Source: Persebacter sp965221835
GTDB lineage: Bacteria; Pseudomonadota; Gammaproteobacteria; Tethybacterales; Persebacteraceae
Reading direction: 5' to 3'
DNA length: 64,000 bases
Assembly (NCBI GenBank): GCA_965221835.1
Contig: OZ244916.1
Span: 1,860,001-1,924,000, forward strand
A program made the translations under genes and the position numbers. The notes under the pieces were generated by a model. It saw only the letters and a list, made by a program, of their open reading frames with translations. It was not told the origin of the DNA and did no database searches. Position 1 is the stretch's first letter; each line of letters starts with the position of its first letter. Positions 52,310 to 60,776 of the stretch are shown here, piece after piece.

Positions 52310-52339
52310 TTGAAATATGGGCGGATTTAATGTTATAAT
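52310..52339 (+). promoter_or_regulatory. Promoter of the alpha ribosomal operon
   Basis: TTGAAA (52310-52315), 18-bp spacer with GGGCGGATTT, then TG-T-TATAAT (52334-52339, extended -10). Transcription would start about 12 bp before the rpsM ATG at 52351, leaving almost no leader. The layout closely resembles the groES promoter. Confidence 0.72.
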
Positions 52340-52350
52340 GCTCCTCTACC

Positions 52351-52710
52351 ATGATACGGATAGCAGGAGTCGTCATACCCGAATATAAGCATGCGGAAAT
52401 CGCCTTAACCGCGATTTTCGGCATCGGGCGGTCGCGCGCGCGCGTGATTTGCGGTCGCGCCAAAATTGACCCGGCGACCAGCATAGGCAAGTTGGCGGAC
52501 ACCCAAAAAGAAACTTTGCGCGCCGAAATCGGAAAATTCGTCATAGAAGGCGATTTGCGCCGCGAAGTTTCCATGAATACCAAACGGCTGGTGGATCTCG
52601 GTTGTTATCGCGGTTTGCGCCATCGCCACGGTTTGCCGGTGCGCGGACAACGCACCCGCTCCAACGCCCGGACTCGCAAAGGGCCGCGCCGCATTCGGGT
52701 GAAAAAATGA
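52351..52710 (+). CDS. rpsM: Ribosomal protein uS13
   Basis: A 119-residue S13: RIAGVVIPEYKHAEIALTAIFGIGRSRA and GLRHRHGLPVRGQRTRSNARTRKGPRR. It starts the operon; rpmJ and secY, its usual upstream neighbours, are missing here, and a divergent gloA gene lies there instead. The leader looks very short. Confidence 0.97.
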   Translation: MIRIAGVVIPEYKHAEIALTAIFGIGRSRARVICGRAKIDPATSIGKLADTQKETLRAEIGKFVIEGDLRREVSMNTKRLVDLGCYRGLRHRHGLPVRGQRTRSNARTRKGPRRIRVKK

Positions 52711-53093
52711 AACAACGCAAAACCGCCGCCAAAAAACCGCGCCGCGCCATCGGCGATGCTGTCGTGCATATTACCGCGTCTTTCAACAACACGATTGTCA
52801 CATTCGCCGACCGGCAGGGCAATGTGCTGACGTGGGCTACTACCGGCTCTTCCGGTTTTAAGGGCGCGCGCAAAGGCACGCCGTACGCCGCCCAAATTAC
52901 CGCCGACGGGGCGGGCAAAAAAGCACAAGAAATGGGGATTGTCAATGTGGATGTGCGCGTTCAAGGAGTCGGTTCCGGTCGCGATTCGGCAGTGCGCGCC
53001 TTGCATGCAATGGGTTTCAAAATCAATTCTATCGTGGATGTGACGCCGATGCCGCATAACGGCTGTCGTCCGCCCAAACGCCGGAGGGTATAG
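52707..53093 (+). CDS. rpsK: Ribosomal protein uS11
   Basis: A 128-residue S11: HITASFNNTIVTFADRQGNVLTWATTGSSGFKGARKGTPYAAQ and PMPHNGCRPPKRRRV. The ATG overlaps the rpsM stop. An open frame upstream (52602) is the rpsM shadow. Confidence 0.97.
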   Translation: MKQRKTAAKKPRRAIGDAVVHITASFNNTIVTFADRQGNVLTWATTGSSGFKGARKGTPYAAQITADGAGKKAQEMGIVNVDVRVQGVGSGRDSAVRALHAMGFKINSIVDVTPMPHNGCRPPKRRRV

Positions 53094-53097
53094 TTTT

Positions 53098-53718
53098 ATG
53101 GCGCGATATACGGGTCCGACTTGCAAATTCGCGCGCCGCGAGGGCGCCGATCTTTCGCTCAAAAGCGGCGTTAAAAAACTGGAAGACAAATGTCGTTTCA
53201 AAACCGTGCCGGGCGGCAACAAGCGCGGCGGCGGTCGCCGTTCCGATTATCTGGAACACTTGCGCGAAAAACAAAAACTGCGCCGCACTTACGGCGTGCT
53301 GGAGCGGCAGTTTCGCAACTGCTACAAACGCGCGGATCGGGCGCGCACCGCCACCGGCGTAGCGCTGATTCAATTTCTAGAATCGCGGCTGGACAATCTC
53401 GTATACAGAATGGGTTTCGCTTCCACGCGCGCGCACGCCCGCCAGATGGTGTCTCACCGGATGGTGCGGGTGGATGACAAAATTTCCAATATTCCGTCCC
53501 GTTCGGTGGCGGTCGGGCAGACGATTTCGCTGACCGAACAGGCGCGCGGTTTTCAGATGGTAAAAGAAGCAACGCAACTCGCCCAAAGTCGTCCCGCGGT
53601 GGAATGGCTGGATGTGGATTATGACGAAATGCGCGGCGTATATCGCGAAGTGCCTTCGCGCGAGGCGGCAGCGCCCGACATTAACGAAAATTTGATAGTA
53701 GAATATTATTCCAAGTGA
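53098..53718 (+). CDS. rpsD: Ribosomal protein uS4
   Basis: A 206-residue S4: YTGPTCKFARREGADL, ESRLDNLVYRMGFASTRAHARQMVSHRMVRVDDK (S4 RNA-binding domain). GGAGGG lies 9 bp before the ATG. In other bacteria S4 represses this operon. Confidence 0.97.
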   Translation: MARYTGPTCKFARREGADLSLKSGVKKLEDKCRFKTVPGGNKRGGGRRSDYLEHLREKQKLRRTYGVLERQFRNCYKRADRARTATGVALIQFLESRLDNLVYRMGFASTRAHARQMVSHRMVRVDDKISNIPSRSVAVGQTISLTEQARGFQMVKEATQLAQSRPAVEWLDVDYDEMRGVYREVPSREAAAPDINENLIVEYYSK

Positions 53719-53719
53719 G

Positions 53720-54697
53720 ATGCAATTTATGAGTACATTATTACTTAAACCGTCCATTACCGATGTCCGCGCGCTGGGCGCCTGTACTTCCCGGGTGACG
53801 GTGGAACCGCTGGAACGCGGTTTCGGGCATACATTGGGCAACGCGTTGCGGCGCGTTATGATGTCGTCCATTCCGGGTTTCGCCGCAACGGAAGTAAAAA
53901 TTACGGGCGTGATGCACGAGTGCGACCGCGTGGAAGGAATGCGCGAAGATGTCGTGTGGCTGATTCTCAATCTCAAAAATGTGATTTTTAAACTCAACGA
54001 TTCGAATCGCGAAACGGTGCGGCTGGTAAAGGAAGGTCCTTGCACGGTAACCGCCGGCGACATTCAACTGACGCACAATTTGGAAGTGATGAATCCCGAT
54101 TGTCCGCTGGCGACTTTGGCGAAAGGCGGCAAACTGGAAATGGAAATTGTCGTGGAAAAAGGTGTCGGCTATCAACCGGCGATGCCGGCGGAAAAAGAAT
54201 CGCGCGATGTCGGCGTGATTCATCTGGACGCGTCTTTTTGTCCGGTGCGGCGAATGAGTTTTTCGGTTGCTTCGGCGCGTCACGAAAATCGCGTGGATTT
54301 GGACCGCCTAATTATGGAAATTGAATCGAACGGTGTCGTTTCATGCGAAGATTTGGTGCGCGATTCGTCGCGCATTCTGATAGAGCAGTTCGCTGTTTTC
54401 GCGCAAATGGGCGGCGAATATGGCGATGCGTCTTCGCAGGAAGTCGGGCGGCGCAACGAAACGGCGCATCCGATGCTTGACGAAAAAGTCGAATCGCTGA
54501 ATTTGACCGTCCGCTCGCAAAATTGTCTGCGGCAGGAAAATATTCTTTATATCGGCGAACTGGTGCAAAAAACCCAAAAAGACATGATGACGACGCCCAA
54601 TTTGGGCAAAAAATCGCTGGTAGAAATTGAGCAGTCGCTGGGCGCAATCGGATTATCGTTGGGAATGGAAATTCCTAACTGGAAGCAGCCCCGCTAA
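53720..54697 (+). CDS. rpoA: RNA polymerase alpha subunit
   Basis: A 325-residue alpha subunit: N-terminal EPLERGFGHTLGNALRRVMMSSIPGFAATEVKITGVMHE, and C-terminal domain LNLTVRSQNCLRQENILYIGELV (the Arg contacts UP-element DNA) and TPNLGKKSLVEIEQSL. ATG 53720 is 1 bp after the rpsD stop; an in-frame ATG at 53729 is possible. Confidence 0.97.
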   Translation: MQFMSTLLLKPSITDVRALGACTSRVTVEPLERGFGHTLGNALRRVMMSSIPGFAATEVKITGVMHECDRVEGMREDVVWLILNLKNVIFKLNDSNRETVRLVKEGPCTVTAGDIQLTHNLEVMNPDCPLATLAKGGKLEMEIVVEKGVGYQPAMPAEKESRDVGVIHLDASFCPVRRMSFSVASARHENRVDLDRLIMEIESNGVVSCEDLVRDSSRILIEQFAVFAQMGGEYGDASSQEVGRRNETAHPMLDEKVESLNLTVRSQNCLRQENILYIGELVQKTQKDMMTTPNLGKKSLVEIEQSLGAIGLSLGMEIPNWKQPR

Positions 54698-55422
54698 TGC
54701 GGCACCGTCACGGCTGGCGCAAACTCAACATTACCGACGGCGCGCACCGTCGCGCGATGATGCGCCATATTTGCAACGCGCTGATAGAGCATGAGCAAAT
54801 CACCACGACATTGCCGCGCGCCAAAGAGTTGCGGCGGATTATAGAACCGCTTGTGACTCTCGGCAAAGTGCCGAGCGTGCATCGGCGGCGCATCGCGTTT
54901 GCGCGATTGCAAAGTCGTGCGGCGGTTTCCAAATTGTTCAATGACCTCGGCGCGCGTTTTAGTTCCCGTCCCGGCGGGTATGTGCGCATTCTAAAAAACG
55001 GTTTTCGCAAGGGCGACAACGCCCCGATGGCGTTGGTGGAGTTTGTGGAAAAAGCCGCGCCCGCCGAAATTGAGACAGACGAAAAAGGCGGGAACACGGC
55101 GAAAGGCGGACGGAAAACATCCGCTGCGAAGACGACAAAAACCGCGTCTACAAAAACCGCGTCCGCCGAATCCGCAAAATCCGCAAAAACCGCGTCTACA
55201 AAAACCGAAAATACGGAATCCGCAAAAACCGCGTCTACAAAAACCGCGTCCGCCGAATCCGCAAAATCCGCAAAAACCGCGTCCGCCGAATCCGCAAAAA
55301 ACGCGTCTACAAAAACTGCGTCCGCCGAATCCGCAAAATCCGCAAAAACCGCAAAGGCGGAAACTGAATCAAAAGCGGCGGAAAGCGGAGATTCCGCCGC
55401 GACAAAAACGGAAAAATCATGA
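54697..55422 (+). CDS. rplQ: Ribosomal protein bL17 with long Lys/Ala/Ser/Thr tail
   Basis: A 241-residue protein. Residues 1-118 are a normal L17 (RHRHGWRKLNITDGAHRRAMMRHICNALIEHEQITTTLPRAKELRR). The rest, about 115 residues, is a low-complexity tail built from repeats of KTASTKTASAESAKSAKTAS. L17 is usually 115-130 residues. The repeated codons (ACCGCGTCTACAAAA, TCCGCAAAATCCGCA) show recent tandem duplication. Start overlaps the rpoA stop (TAATG). Confidence 0.95.
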   Translation: MRHRHGWRKLNITDGAHRRAMMRHICNALIEHEQITTTLPRAKELRRIIEPLVTLGKVPSVHRRRIAFARLQSRAAVSKLFNDLGARFSSRPGGYVRILKNGFRKGDNAPMALVEFVEKAAPAEIETDEKGGNTAKGGRKTSAAKTTKTASTKTASAESAKSAKTASTKTENTESAKTASTKTASAESAKSAKTASAESAKNASTKTASAESAKSAKTAKAETESKAAESGDSAATKTEKS

Positions 55423-55910
55423 ATACTGAAAAATCTCAAACCGCCGCGCCGCAATCGGGCTATAACTCCCGCAATGCAATGCGTACTTTTCGGGTTAAAG
55501 ACAAAGATATTCAGCGCGAATGGCTGTTGTATGACGCCGATGGCGCGGTGTTGGGGCGGCTGGCGGGCGTTATCGCGCACCGGTTGCGGGGAAAACACAA
55601 GCCGACTTATTCGCCGGATCAGGATGTCGGCGATTTTGTGGTCGTTGTCAATGCCGAAAAAATCCGCGTGACCGGCAAAAAAGAGGACGACAAAATGTAT
55701 TATCGGCATTCGGGGTATCCCGGCGGTTTGCGCGCTACTTCGGTGCGGCGGGTGCGGCAAACGCATCCGGAACGATTGCTGCGCAATGCGGTTCGCGGGA
55801 TGCTCCCAAAATGTCCGCTTGGGCGGCGGATGTTGTTGAAGTTGAAAGTTTACGCCGGACCGACGCACCCCCATGTCGCACAAAGCCCGCGCGCACAGGA
55901 GCAGCAATAA
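55419..55910 (+). CDS. rplM: Ribosomal protein uL13
   Basis: A 163-residue L13 (REWLLYDADGAVLGRLAGVIAHRLRGKHKPTYSPDQDVGDFVVVVNAEKIRVTGKK). The first ATG overlaps the rplQ stop and adds about 20 residues before the usual MRTF start at 55479; lack of a clear site there and the overlap favour the long form. Joined to the alpha operon, an unusual arrangement. Confidence 0.95.
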   Translation: MNTEKSQTAAPQSGYNSRNAMRTFRVKDKDIQREWLLYDADGAVLGRLAGVIAHRLRGKHKPTYSPDQDVGDFVVVVNAEKIRVTGKKEDDKMYYRHSGYPGGLRATSVRRVRQTHPERLLRNAVRGMLPKCPLGRRMLLKLKVYAGPTHPHVAQSPRAQEQQ

Positions 55911-56311
55911 TGCGAAAGAAAATTGACAAATACGATTACGGCACCGGACGCCGCAAAACGGCGAAGGCGAGAGTTTTTTTGTCGCCCGGCGATGGAAAAA
56001 TTAAAATCAACGGCAAGGATTTGGATACTTTCTTTTGCCGGTTGCGTTCGCGCATTATCGCGGTTCAGTCGCTGAAAGTCGTGGATGGCGCGGGCAGTTT
56101 TGATATGATGGCGACTGTTCGCGGCGGCGGCGAAAGCGGTCAGGCGGAGGCGGTGCGTCACGGTGCGGCATTGGCGTTGGCGGTGCATAATCCCGATTAC
56201 ATACGCCCGTTGCGCGCCGCGGGGCTGATGACCCGCGATTCCCGCGCGGTGGAGCGCAAAAAAGTCGGTTTGCACAAGGCGCGCCGCGCCGGTCAATATT
56301 CTAAGCGTTGA
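55910..56311 (+). CDS. rpsI: Ribosomal protein uS9
   Basis: A 133-residue S9 (YGTGRRKTAKARVFLSPGDGKIKINGKDL, VRGGGESGQAEAVRHGAALAL, C-terminal KKVGLHKARRAGQYSKR whose last Arg reaches the P site). GGAG precedes; TAATG overlap with rplM. Confidence 0.97.
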   Translation: MRKKIDKYDYGTGRRKTAKARVFLSPGDGKIKINGKDLDTFFCRLRSRIIAVQSLKVVDGAGSFDMMATVRGGGESGQAEAVRHGAALALAVHNPDYIRPLRAAGLMTRDSRAVERKKVGLHKARRAGQYSKR

Positions 56312-56322
56312 CCGTGCCGGGG

Positions 56323-57360
56323 ATGCCGGTGTCCGATTCCCGTTTTTTGCAAGTCGCCATTGTCGGCGCTTCCGGCTATGTCGGCGAAGAGTTGGCGACA
56401 ATTTTGGCGTCTCATCCCCATATCCGCCGCACGAAATATATTTCTCGCGCATTGGCGGGGACGGCGGTATCCGCGCATTTTCCGGTTTTGCGCGGGCGCA
56501 CATCGGAAACTTTTTTGCCGTCCGCACCGGAGTCGTTTGCGGAATGCGATGCGGTATTTTTTGCGACACCGCACGCCGTGGCAATGCGGGAGGCGGCGGC
56601 GATTTTGGAATCCGGCGCGGTGATTATTGATTTAAGTCCCGATTTTCGTTTGCGCGACAAATCGGTTTTCCAAAAATGGTATGGCGACCATGTCGCGCCG
56701 GAATTGTTGCCGCGCGCGGTATACGGATTGTCTGAGGCGGCGCGCGACAAAATAAAAAATGCGCAACTCATCGCCTGCCCCGGCTGTTTTGCGACAGCGG
56801 CGGAGTTGGCGTTGATTCCGCTGGCGGCGCGCGGAATGGTGCGCGGTGCGCCGATTATAGACGCGAAATCCGGCGTCAGCGGCGCGGGGCGGCGGACCGA
56901 CCGGGCGGATTTGTTATTCGCCTCGCAAAACGAAAACTTCAAAGCATATTCGCCGAACGAGCATCGTCACATGCCCGAAATTCAACAAGCGGTCGCCGAA
57001 TTCGGCGGCGACATTCCGCCGATTGTATTTGTCCCGCATTTGCTGCCGGCTACTCGCGGCATTTACGCGACCGTGTATGCGCCCGTTTATGACGGTGCCG
57101 ATTGCGCGGCGGCGGTGCGCGAGCATTGGGCGGACGAAATATTTGCGGACATATTGGAAGACGGCGTGCCCGAATTGGCGAATGTGGCGCGGACGAATCG
57201 CGTGCAAATTTCGGCGCGCAATTTACATTCCGATGCGGGATTGATTTTGGTGGCGCTGGACAATCTGCAAAAAGGTGCTGCGGGACAGGCGGTGCAAAAT
57301 ATGAATATCCGCTTCGCCTTGCCGGAGGCGGCGGGATTGGGCGGTGCGCGTACGCAATGA
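56323..57360 (+). CDS. argC: N-acetyl-gamma-glutamyl-phosphate reductase
   Basis: A 345-residue arginine-biosynthesis enzyme: VAIVGASGYVGEELATIL, catalytic Cys in ACPGCFATAAELALIPL, DAKSGVSGAGR, and HRHMPEIQQ. Start uncertain: ATG 56323, GTG 56314 or TTG 56308 (the last overlapping rpsI). Linked to rpsI, so possibly transcribed with the ribosomal genes. Confidence 0.95.
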   Translation: MPVSDSRFLQVAIVGASGYVGEELATILASHPHIRRTKYISRALAGTAVSAHFPVLRGRTSETFLPSAPESFAECDAVFFATPHAVAMREAAAILESGAVIIDLSPDFRLRDKSVFQKWYGDHVAPELLPRAVYGLSEAARDKIKNAQLIACPGCFATAAELALIPLAARGMVRGAPIIDAKSGVSGAGRRTDRADLLFASQNENFKAYSPNEHRHMPEIQQAVAEFGGDIPPIVFVPHLLPATRGIYATVYAPVYDGADCAAAVREHWADEIFADILEDGVPELANVARTNRVQISARNLHSDAGLILVALDNLQKGAAGQAVQNMNIRFALPEAAGLGGARTQ

Positions 57361-58052
57361 CACTGCCCTCGCCCGGACGGTTGCTGGCATGGTATCGGGA
57401 ACATAAAGACACGCCGGTCGCGCTGAACAAAGCGCTGATATTTTTGCTGATGGCGGTCGCGCTGGCGTTTTTAATCGGGCGATGGCATCCGGAAGCGGAC
57501 TATCGCGAGTTGGAAAATGAGTTGGCGGCGTTGCGTGCGACCGTGCGCGAGTTGGCGGCGGCGCGCGAAAATGAATATGTGGAAGTACGCCATCTTCGTT
57601 TGGAGGCATCTTTGGGCGAGAAAGCGGCGCGCAAATTTCGCGAACGGGTGGAACAATTGACAACGGAAAATTTGCACTGGCGCGAAGAGGCGGCGTTTTA
57701 TCGGCGGCTTCTCGGTGCGGAAGAACAGGCGGCGTTAAATGTGTATGCGCTGGGTGAGACGCCCGATTTTCGCCCAAATCATCGGCGTTTTTCGGCAGTA
57801 TTGGTTTTTCCGCAAACCGAATTTAAGGGCGGATATTATTTTGAGGCGGTGATTCGGGCAGGCGACCGGACGCATGAAGTGCGCGCGCCCGCCGAAGGAT
57901 TTGCGCCGGTGAATTTTAAGGTGTATAGCGAAATAGAGCAGACGGTCGCATTGCCGTCCGATGAAGAAATTGTAAAACTGCGGCTGGTTGTGCAAAACGA
58001 AAAAGGCGAAGTGGAGGCGGAAGAAGCGGTGGAAAATCTTCTTGATATATGA
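57357..58052 (+). CDS. Membrane-anchored coiled-coil protein next to argC (DUF6776-like)
   Basis: A 231-residue protein: cytoplasmic start, one membrane helix (ALIFLLMAVALAFLIGRW, about 26-43), a coiled coil (about 48-115, rich in Glu/Arg/Leu), and a C-terminal beta-rich domain (about 140-231). A protein of this layout follows argC in many gammaproteobacteria, before a bactofilin; no bactofilin is present here. ATGA overlap with argC. Function unknown. Confidence 0.75.
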   Translation: MTLPSPGRLLAWYREHKDTPVALNKALIFLLMAVALAFLIGRWHPEADYRELENELAALRATVRELAAARENEYVEVRHLRLEASLGEKAARKFRERVEQLTTENLHWREEAAFYRRLLGAEEQAALNVYALGETPDFRPNHRRFSAVLVFPQTEFKGGYYFEAVIRAGDRTHEVRAPAEGFAPVNFKVYSEIEQTVALPSDEEIVKLRLVVQNEKGEVEAEEAVENLLDI

Positions 58053-58118
58053 TTTTTGGCGGCGAAGTTGCGGGCGCGATACGCCGGATGAACGCGGCGA
58101 ATCTGCTACAATGCCGAA

Positions 58119-58817
58119 ATGACAAACGCGCGGGATAAACTAATTGTCGCTTTGGATGTGCCGCACGCCCGCGCCGCGCTTTCGCTGGTCGACCAAATCG
58201 GGGATGCGGCGGCGTTTTATAAAATCGGATTGGAGTTGTTTGCGGCGGGCGAGGCGCGCCCGCTGATGGACGAATTAAAAAAACGCGATTGTCGTATTTT
58301 TTGCGATTTGAAGTTGTATGATGTGCCGGAAACGGTGGCGCGGGCGACGGCGCAAATCGCCGATTCGGGGGCGGATTTTTTGACGGTGCATGGCGACGAT
58401 GCGATTATGCGCGCGGCGGCGGGGGCGACCGGCGGACGATTGAAAATTCTCGCGGTGACCGTTTTGACGAGTTTGGATGATGCCGATCTCGCCGGAATGG
58501 GAATCGCCCGCGATTTGCGCGAGTTGGTACCGATGCGCGCCGGTCGTGCTTTGGCGTGCGGCTGCGATGGCGTAATATCGTCCGGCAAAGAAGTGAAAAA
58601 TGTGCGGGCGGCAATCGGCGACAAAAGTATTATTGTCACCCCCGGCGTGCGACCGGCGACCTACAACTCGCCGGACGATCAAAAACGCACCGCGACTCCG
58701 GCACAAATTATCAGAGACGGCGGCGATTATTTGGTGGTCGGGCGTCCGATTCGGAATGCGGCGGATCCGCGTGCGGCGGCGCAGGCGATTGCGGCGGAAA
58801 TCGCCGCCTTGTTGTAA
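58119..58817 (+). CDS. pyrF: Orotidine 5-phosphate decarboxylase
   Basis: A 232-residue enzyme of UMP synthesis: LIVALDVPHARAAL, catalytic FCDLKLYDVPETV (DxKxxD), ITVTPGVRP-like IIVTPGVRPA, and DYLVVGRPI. CTACAAT (58108) may be a -10. The next gene starts in its stop codon. Confidence 0.96.
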   Translation: MTNARDKLIVALDVPHARAALSLVDQIGDAAAFYKIGLELFAAGEARPLMDELKKRDCRIFCDLKLYDVPETVARATAQIADSGADFLTVHGDDAIMRAAAGATGGRLKILAVTVLTSLDDADLAGMGIARDLRELVPMRAGRALACGCDGVISSGKEVKNVRAAIGDKSIIVTPGVRPATYNSPDDQKRTATPAQIIRDGGDYLVVGRPIRNAADPRAAAQAIAAEIAALL

Positions 58818-60631
58818 TGAAACGCGCGATTGGAGTTACCGAACTGATGTTGCGCGACGGTCATCAGTCAATGCTGGCGACTCGCATGCGCACCGAAGAT
58901 ATGCTGCCGATTTGCGGCGAAATGGATGCCGCCGGTTTTTGGTCGGTGGAAGCGTGGGGCGGTGCGACTTTTGACGCTTGCGTGCGATTTTTGCGCGAAG
59001 ATCCGTGGGATAGATTGCGCCGTTTGCGGCGCGCGATGCCCGGCACCAGATTGCAGATGTTGTTGCGCGGGCGCAATTTGCTCGGTTATCGCCCTTACGC
59101 CCGGGATGTCGTGGAGTTGTTTGTGCGCCGGGCGGCGGATAACGGAATGGATGTATTTCGCGTTTTTGATGCGATGAACGATTTTGACAATATGCGCGAT
59201 GCGATTGCGGCGGTAAAAAAAGCGGGCGGACACGCGCAAGGAACGGTGTGTTATACGACCAGCCCGGTGCATTTTACCGAAGGATTTGTCGCGCTTGCCA
59301 AAAAACTCGCAGATGCCGAATGCGACAGCATCGCCATTAAAGACATGGCGGGAATTATGACTCCCGCCGCTTGCGGGGAGTTGGTTGCGGCGATTAAATC
59401 AAGCACAAATTTGCCGGTGCATGTGCATTGCCATGCGATTTCCGGTTTGGCACCGTTTTGTCTGATGCGGGCGGTGGAGGCGGGGGCGGATGTGATAGAT
59501 ACCGTCATTTCGCCTTTCGCCGGCGGTGCGAGTCATCCGCCGACCGAAACGATGGATATGTATTTGCGCGAGTGCGGTTTTCGCACCGGACTTATCGGCA
59601 AACGGTTGCGTACCATCGCGGATTATTTCCGCTATATCCGCCCGAAATATTGGCAGTTTGAAAGCGAATATACCGGTTTTGATCCGCGGGTGATGGAGCA
59701 TCATGTGCCGGGCGGGATGATTTCCAATTTGGGCAATCAGTTGCGCGAACAAAATGTGCCGGAAAAAATGGACGATGTGCTGGCGGAAATTCCGAAAGTA
59801 CGCGCCGATCTCGGCTATCCGCCGCTGGTTACGCCGACTTCGCAAATTGTCGGGGCGCAAGCGGTGCTGAATGTCGTTTCCGGTCGCCGCTACAAAATTA
59901 TATCCAACGAAGTCAAAAACTATTTGCGCGGACATTACGGAAAAATTCCGGGAACGGTCTCGCCCAAAGTGCGCCGTCTTGCAATCGGCGACGAAGAGAC
60001 AACAACATTTTCGCCGCCCGATAACGAGTTGGAACGCATCCGTGCGGAAGCACCGTCTGCGGTACGCGACGATGAAGATATATTGACATTTGCGATGTTT
60101 CCCGATTTGGGCGCGGAGTTTTTGCAGGAACGGGCGGCGGGGCAGTTGCGTCCGCCGCCGCTGGCGGCATCCGGTGCGACCGGCGATATGGACCCGTCGC
60201 CGTCCGAGTTTCGTCTCGCCGTGCATGGCGAAACCTATCACATTTCGCTGACCGGCATGGGACACAAAAACGCCGGACAACGACCGGTCTATTTAACGAT
60301 AGACGGCATGCCCGAAGAAGTGTTGCTGGAAACTGTCGCCGCCGCGAACGACAAAAGCGACAACGCGAGGCGGGAAGCGGGACGCCGTCCGCCGCCTACC
60401 AAACCCGGGCATATTACTTCGTCCATGCCGGCGAAAATTACGGCGGTCAATGTATCACCCGGCGACAAAGTCAAAAAAGGCGAGGTGTTGCTGATTGCGG
60501 AAGCGATGAAAATGGAAAGCGAAATTGTATCGCCGCTGGACGGCGTTGTGTTGAGCGTGCTGGCGGAAAAAGGCGAGCAAGTGACGCCCGACGAAGTGCT
60601 GGTGGAAGTCGCTCCTGCGGACGATTCTTAA
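58817..60631 (+). CDS. pycB: Pyruvate carboxylase subunit B / oxaloacetate decarboxylase alpha-type
   Basis: A 604-residue protein: carboxyltransferase barrel (ELMLRDGHQSMLATRMRTEDM; MDVFRVFDAMNDFDN; SIAIKDMAGIMTP; HVHCHAISGLA with metal His), a conserved domain (GGMISNLGNQL), and a C-terminal biotinyl domain with Lys in LLIAEAMKMESEI. With the separate biotin carboxylase at 766 it would make oxaloacetate from pyruvate. No oadB/oadG is seen, which argues against a Na+ pump. Start overlaps the pyrF stop (TAATG). Confidence 0.9.
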   Translation: MKRAIGVTELMLRDGHQSMLATRMRTEDMLPICGEMDAAGFWSVEAWGGATFDACVRFLREDPWDRLRRLRRAMPGTRLQMLLRGRNLLGYRPYARDVVELFVRRAADNGMDVFRVFDAMNDFDNMRDAIAAVKKAGGHAQGTVCYTTSPVHFTEGFVALAKKLADAECDSIAIKDMAGIMTPAACGELVAAIKSSTNLPVHVHCHAISGLAPFCLMRAVEAGADVIDTVISPFAGGASHPPTETMDMYLRECGFRTGLIGKRLRTIADYFRYIRPKYWQFESEYTGFDPRVMEHHVPGGMISNLGNQLREQNVPEKMDDVLAEIPKVRADLGYPPLVTPTSQIVGAQAVLNVVSGRRYKIISNEVKNYLRGHYGKIPGTVSPKVRRLAIGDEETTTFSPPDNELERIRAEAPSAVRDDEDILTFAMFPDLGAEFLQERAAGQLRPPPLAASGATGDMDPSPSEFRLAVHGETYHISLTGMGHKNAGQRPVYLTIDGMPEEVLLETVAAANDKSDNARREAGRRPPPTKPGHITSSMPAKITAVNVSPGDKVKKGEVLLIAEAMKMESEIVSPLDGVVLSVLAEKGEQVTPDEVLVEVAPADDS

Positions 60632-60682
60632 TCCGCCGTTCGCGTTATTTCGCCGATTATTGATACAATTCAATTCTTTTTC

Positions 60683-60770
60683 GGAGAGGTGGCCGAGTGG
60701 TCGAAGGCGCACGCCTGGAAAGTGTGTATGCGACAAAATCGCATCAAGGGTTCGAATCCCTTTCTCTCCG
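60683..60770 (+). tRNA. tRNA-Ser, anticodon GGA
   Basis: An 88-nt class II tRNA: acceptor GGAGAGG/TCTCTCC, anticodon arm CACGC/GTGTG with loop CTGGAAA (anticodon GGA), long variable arm with perfect stem ATGCGA/TCGCAT, T arm AAGGG-TTCGAAT-CCCTT, discriminator G73. CCG, not CCA, follows, so CCA is not encoded. GATACAAT at 60662 may be its -10. Confidence 0.95.
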
Positions 60771-60776
60771 CCGTTT

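Noticed and set aside
54708..55907. A 399-residue minus-strand frame across rplQ and rplM
   Set aside because: It is antisense to clear ribosomal protein genes and its Phe/Ala/Asp repeats are the mirror of the L17 tail codons.
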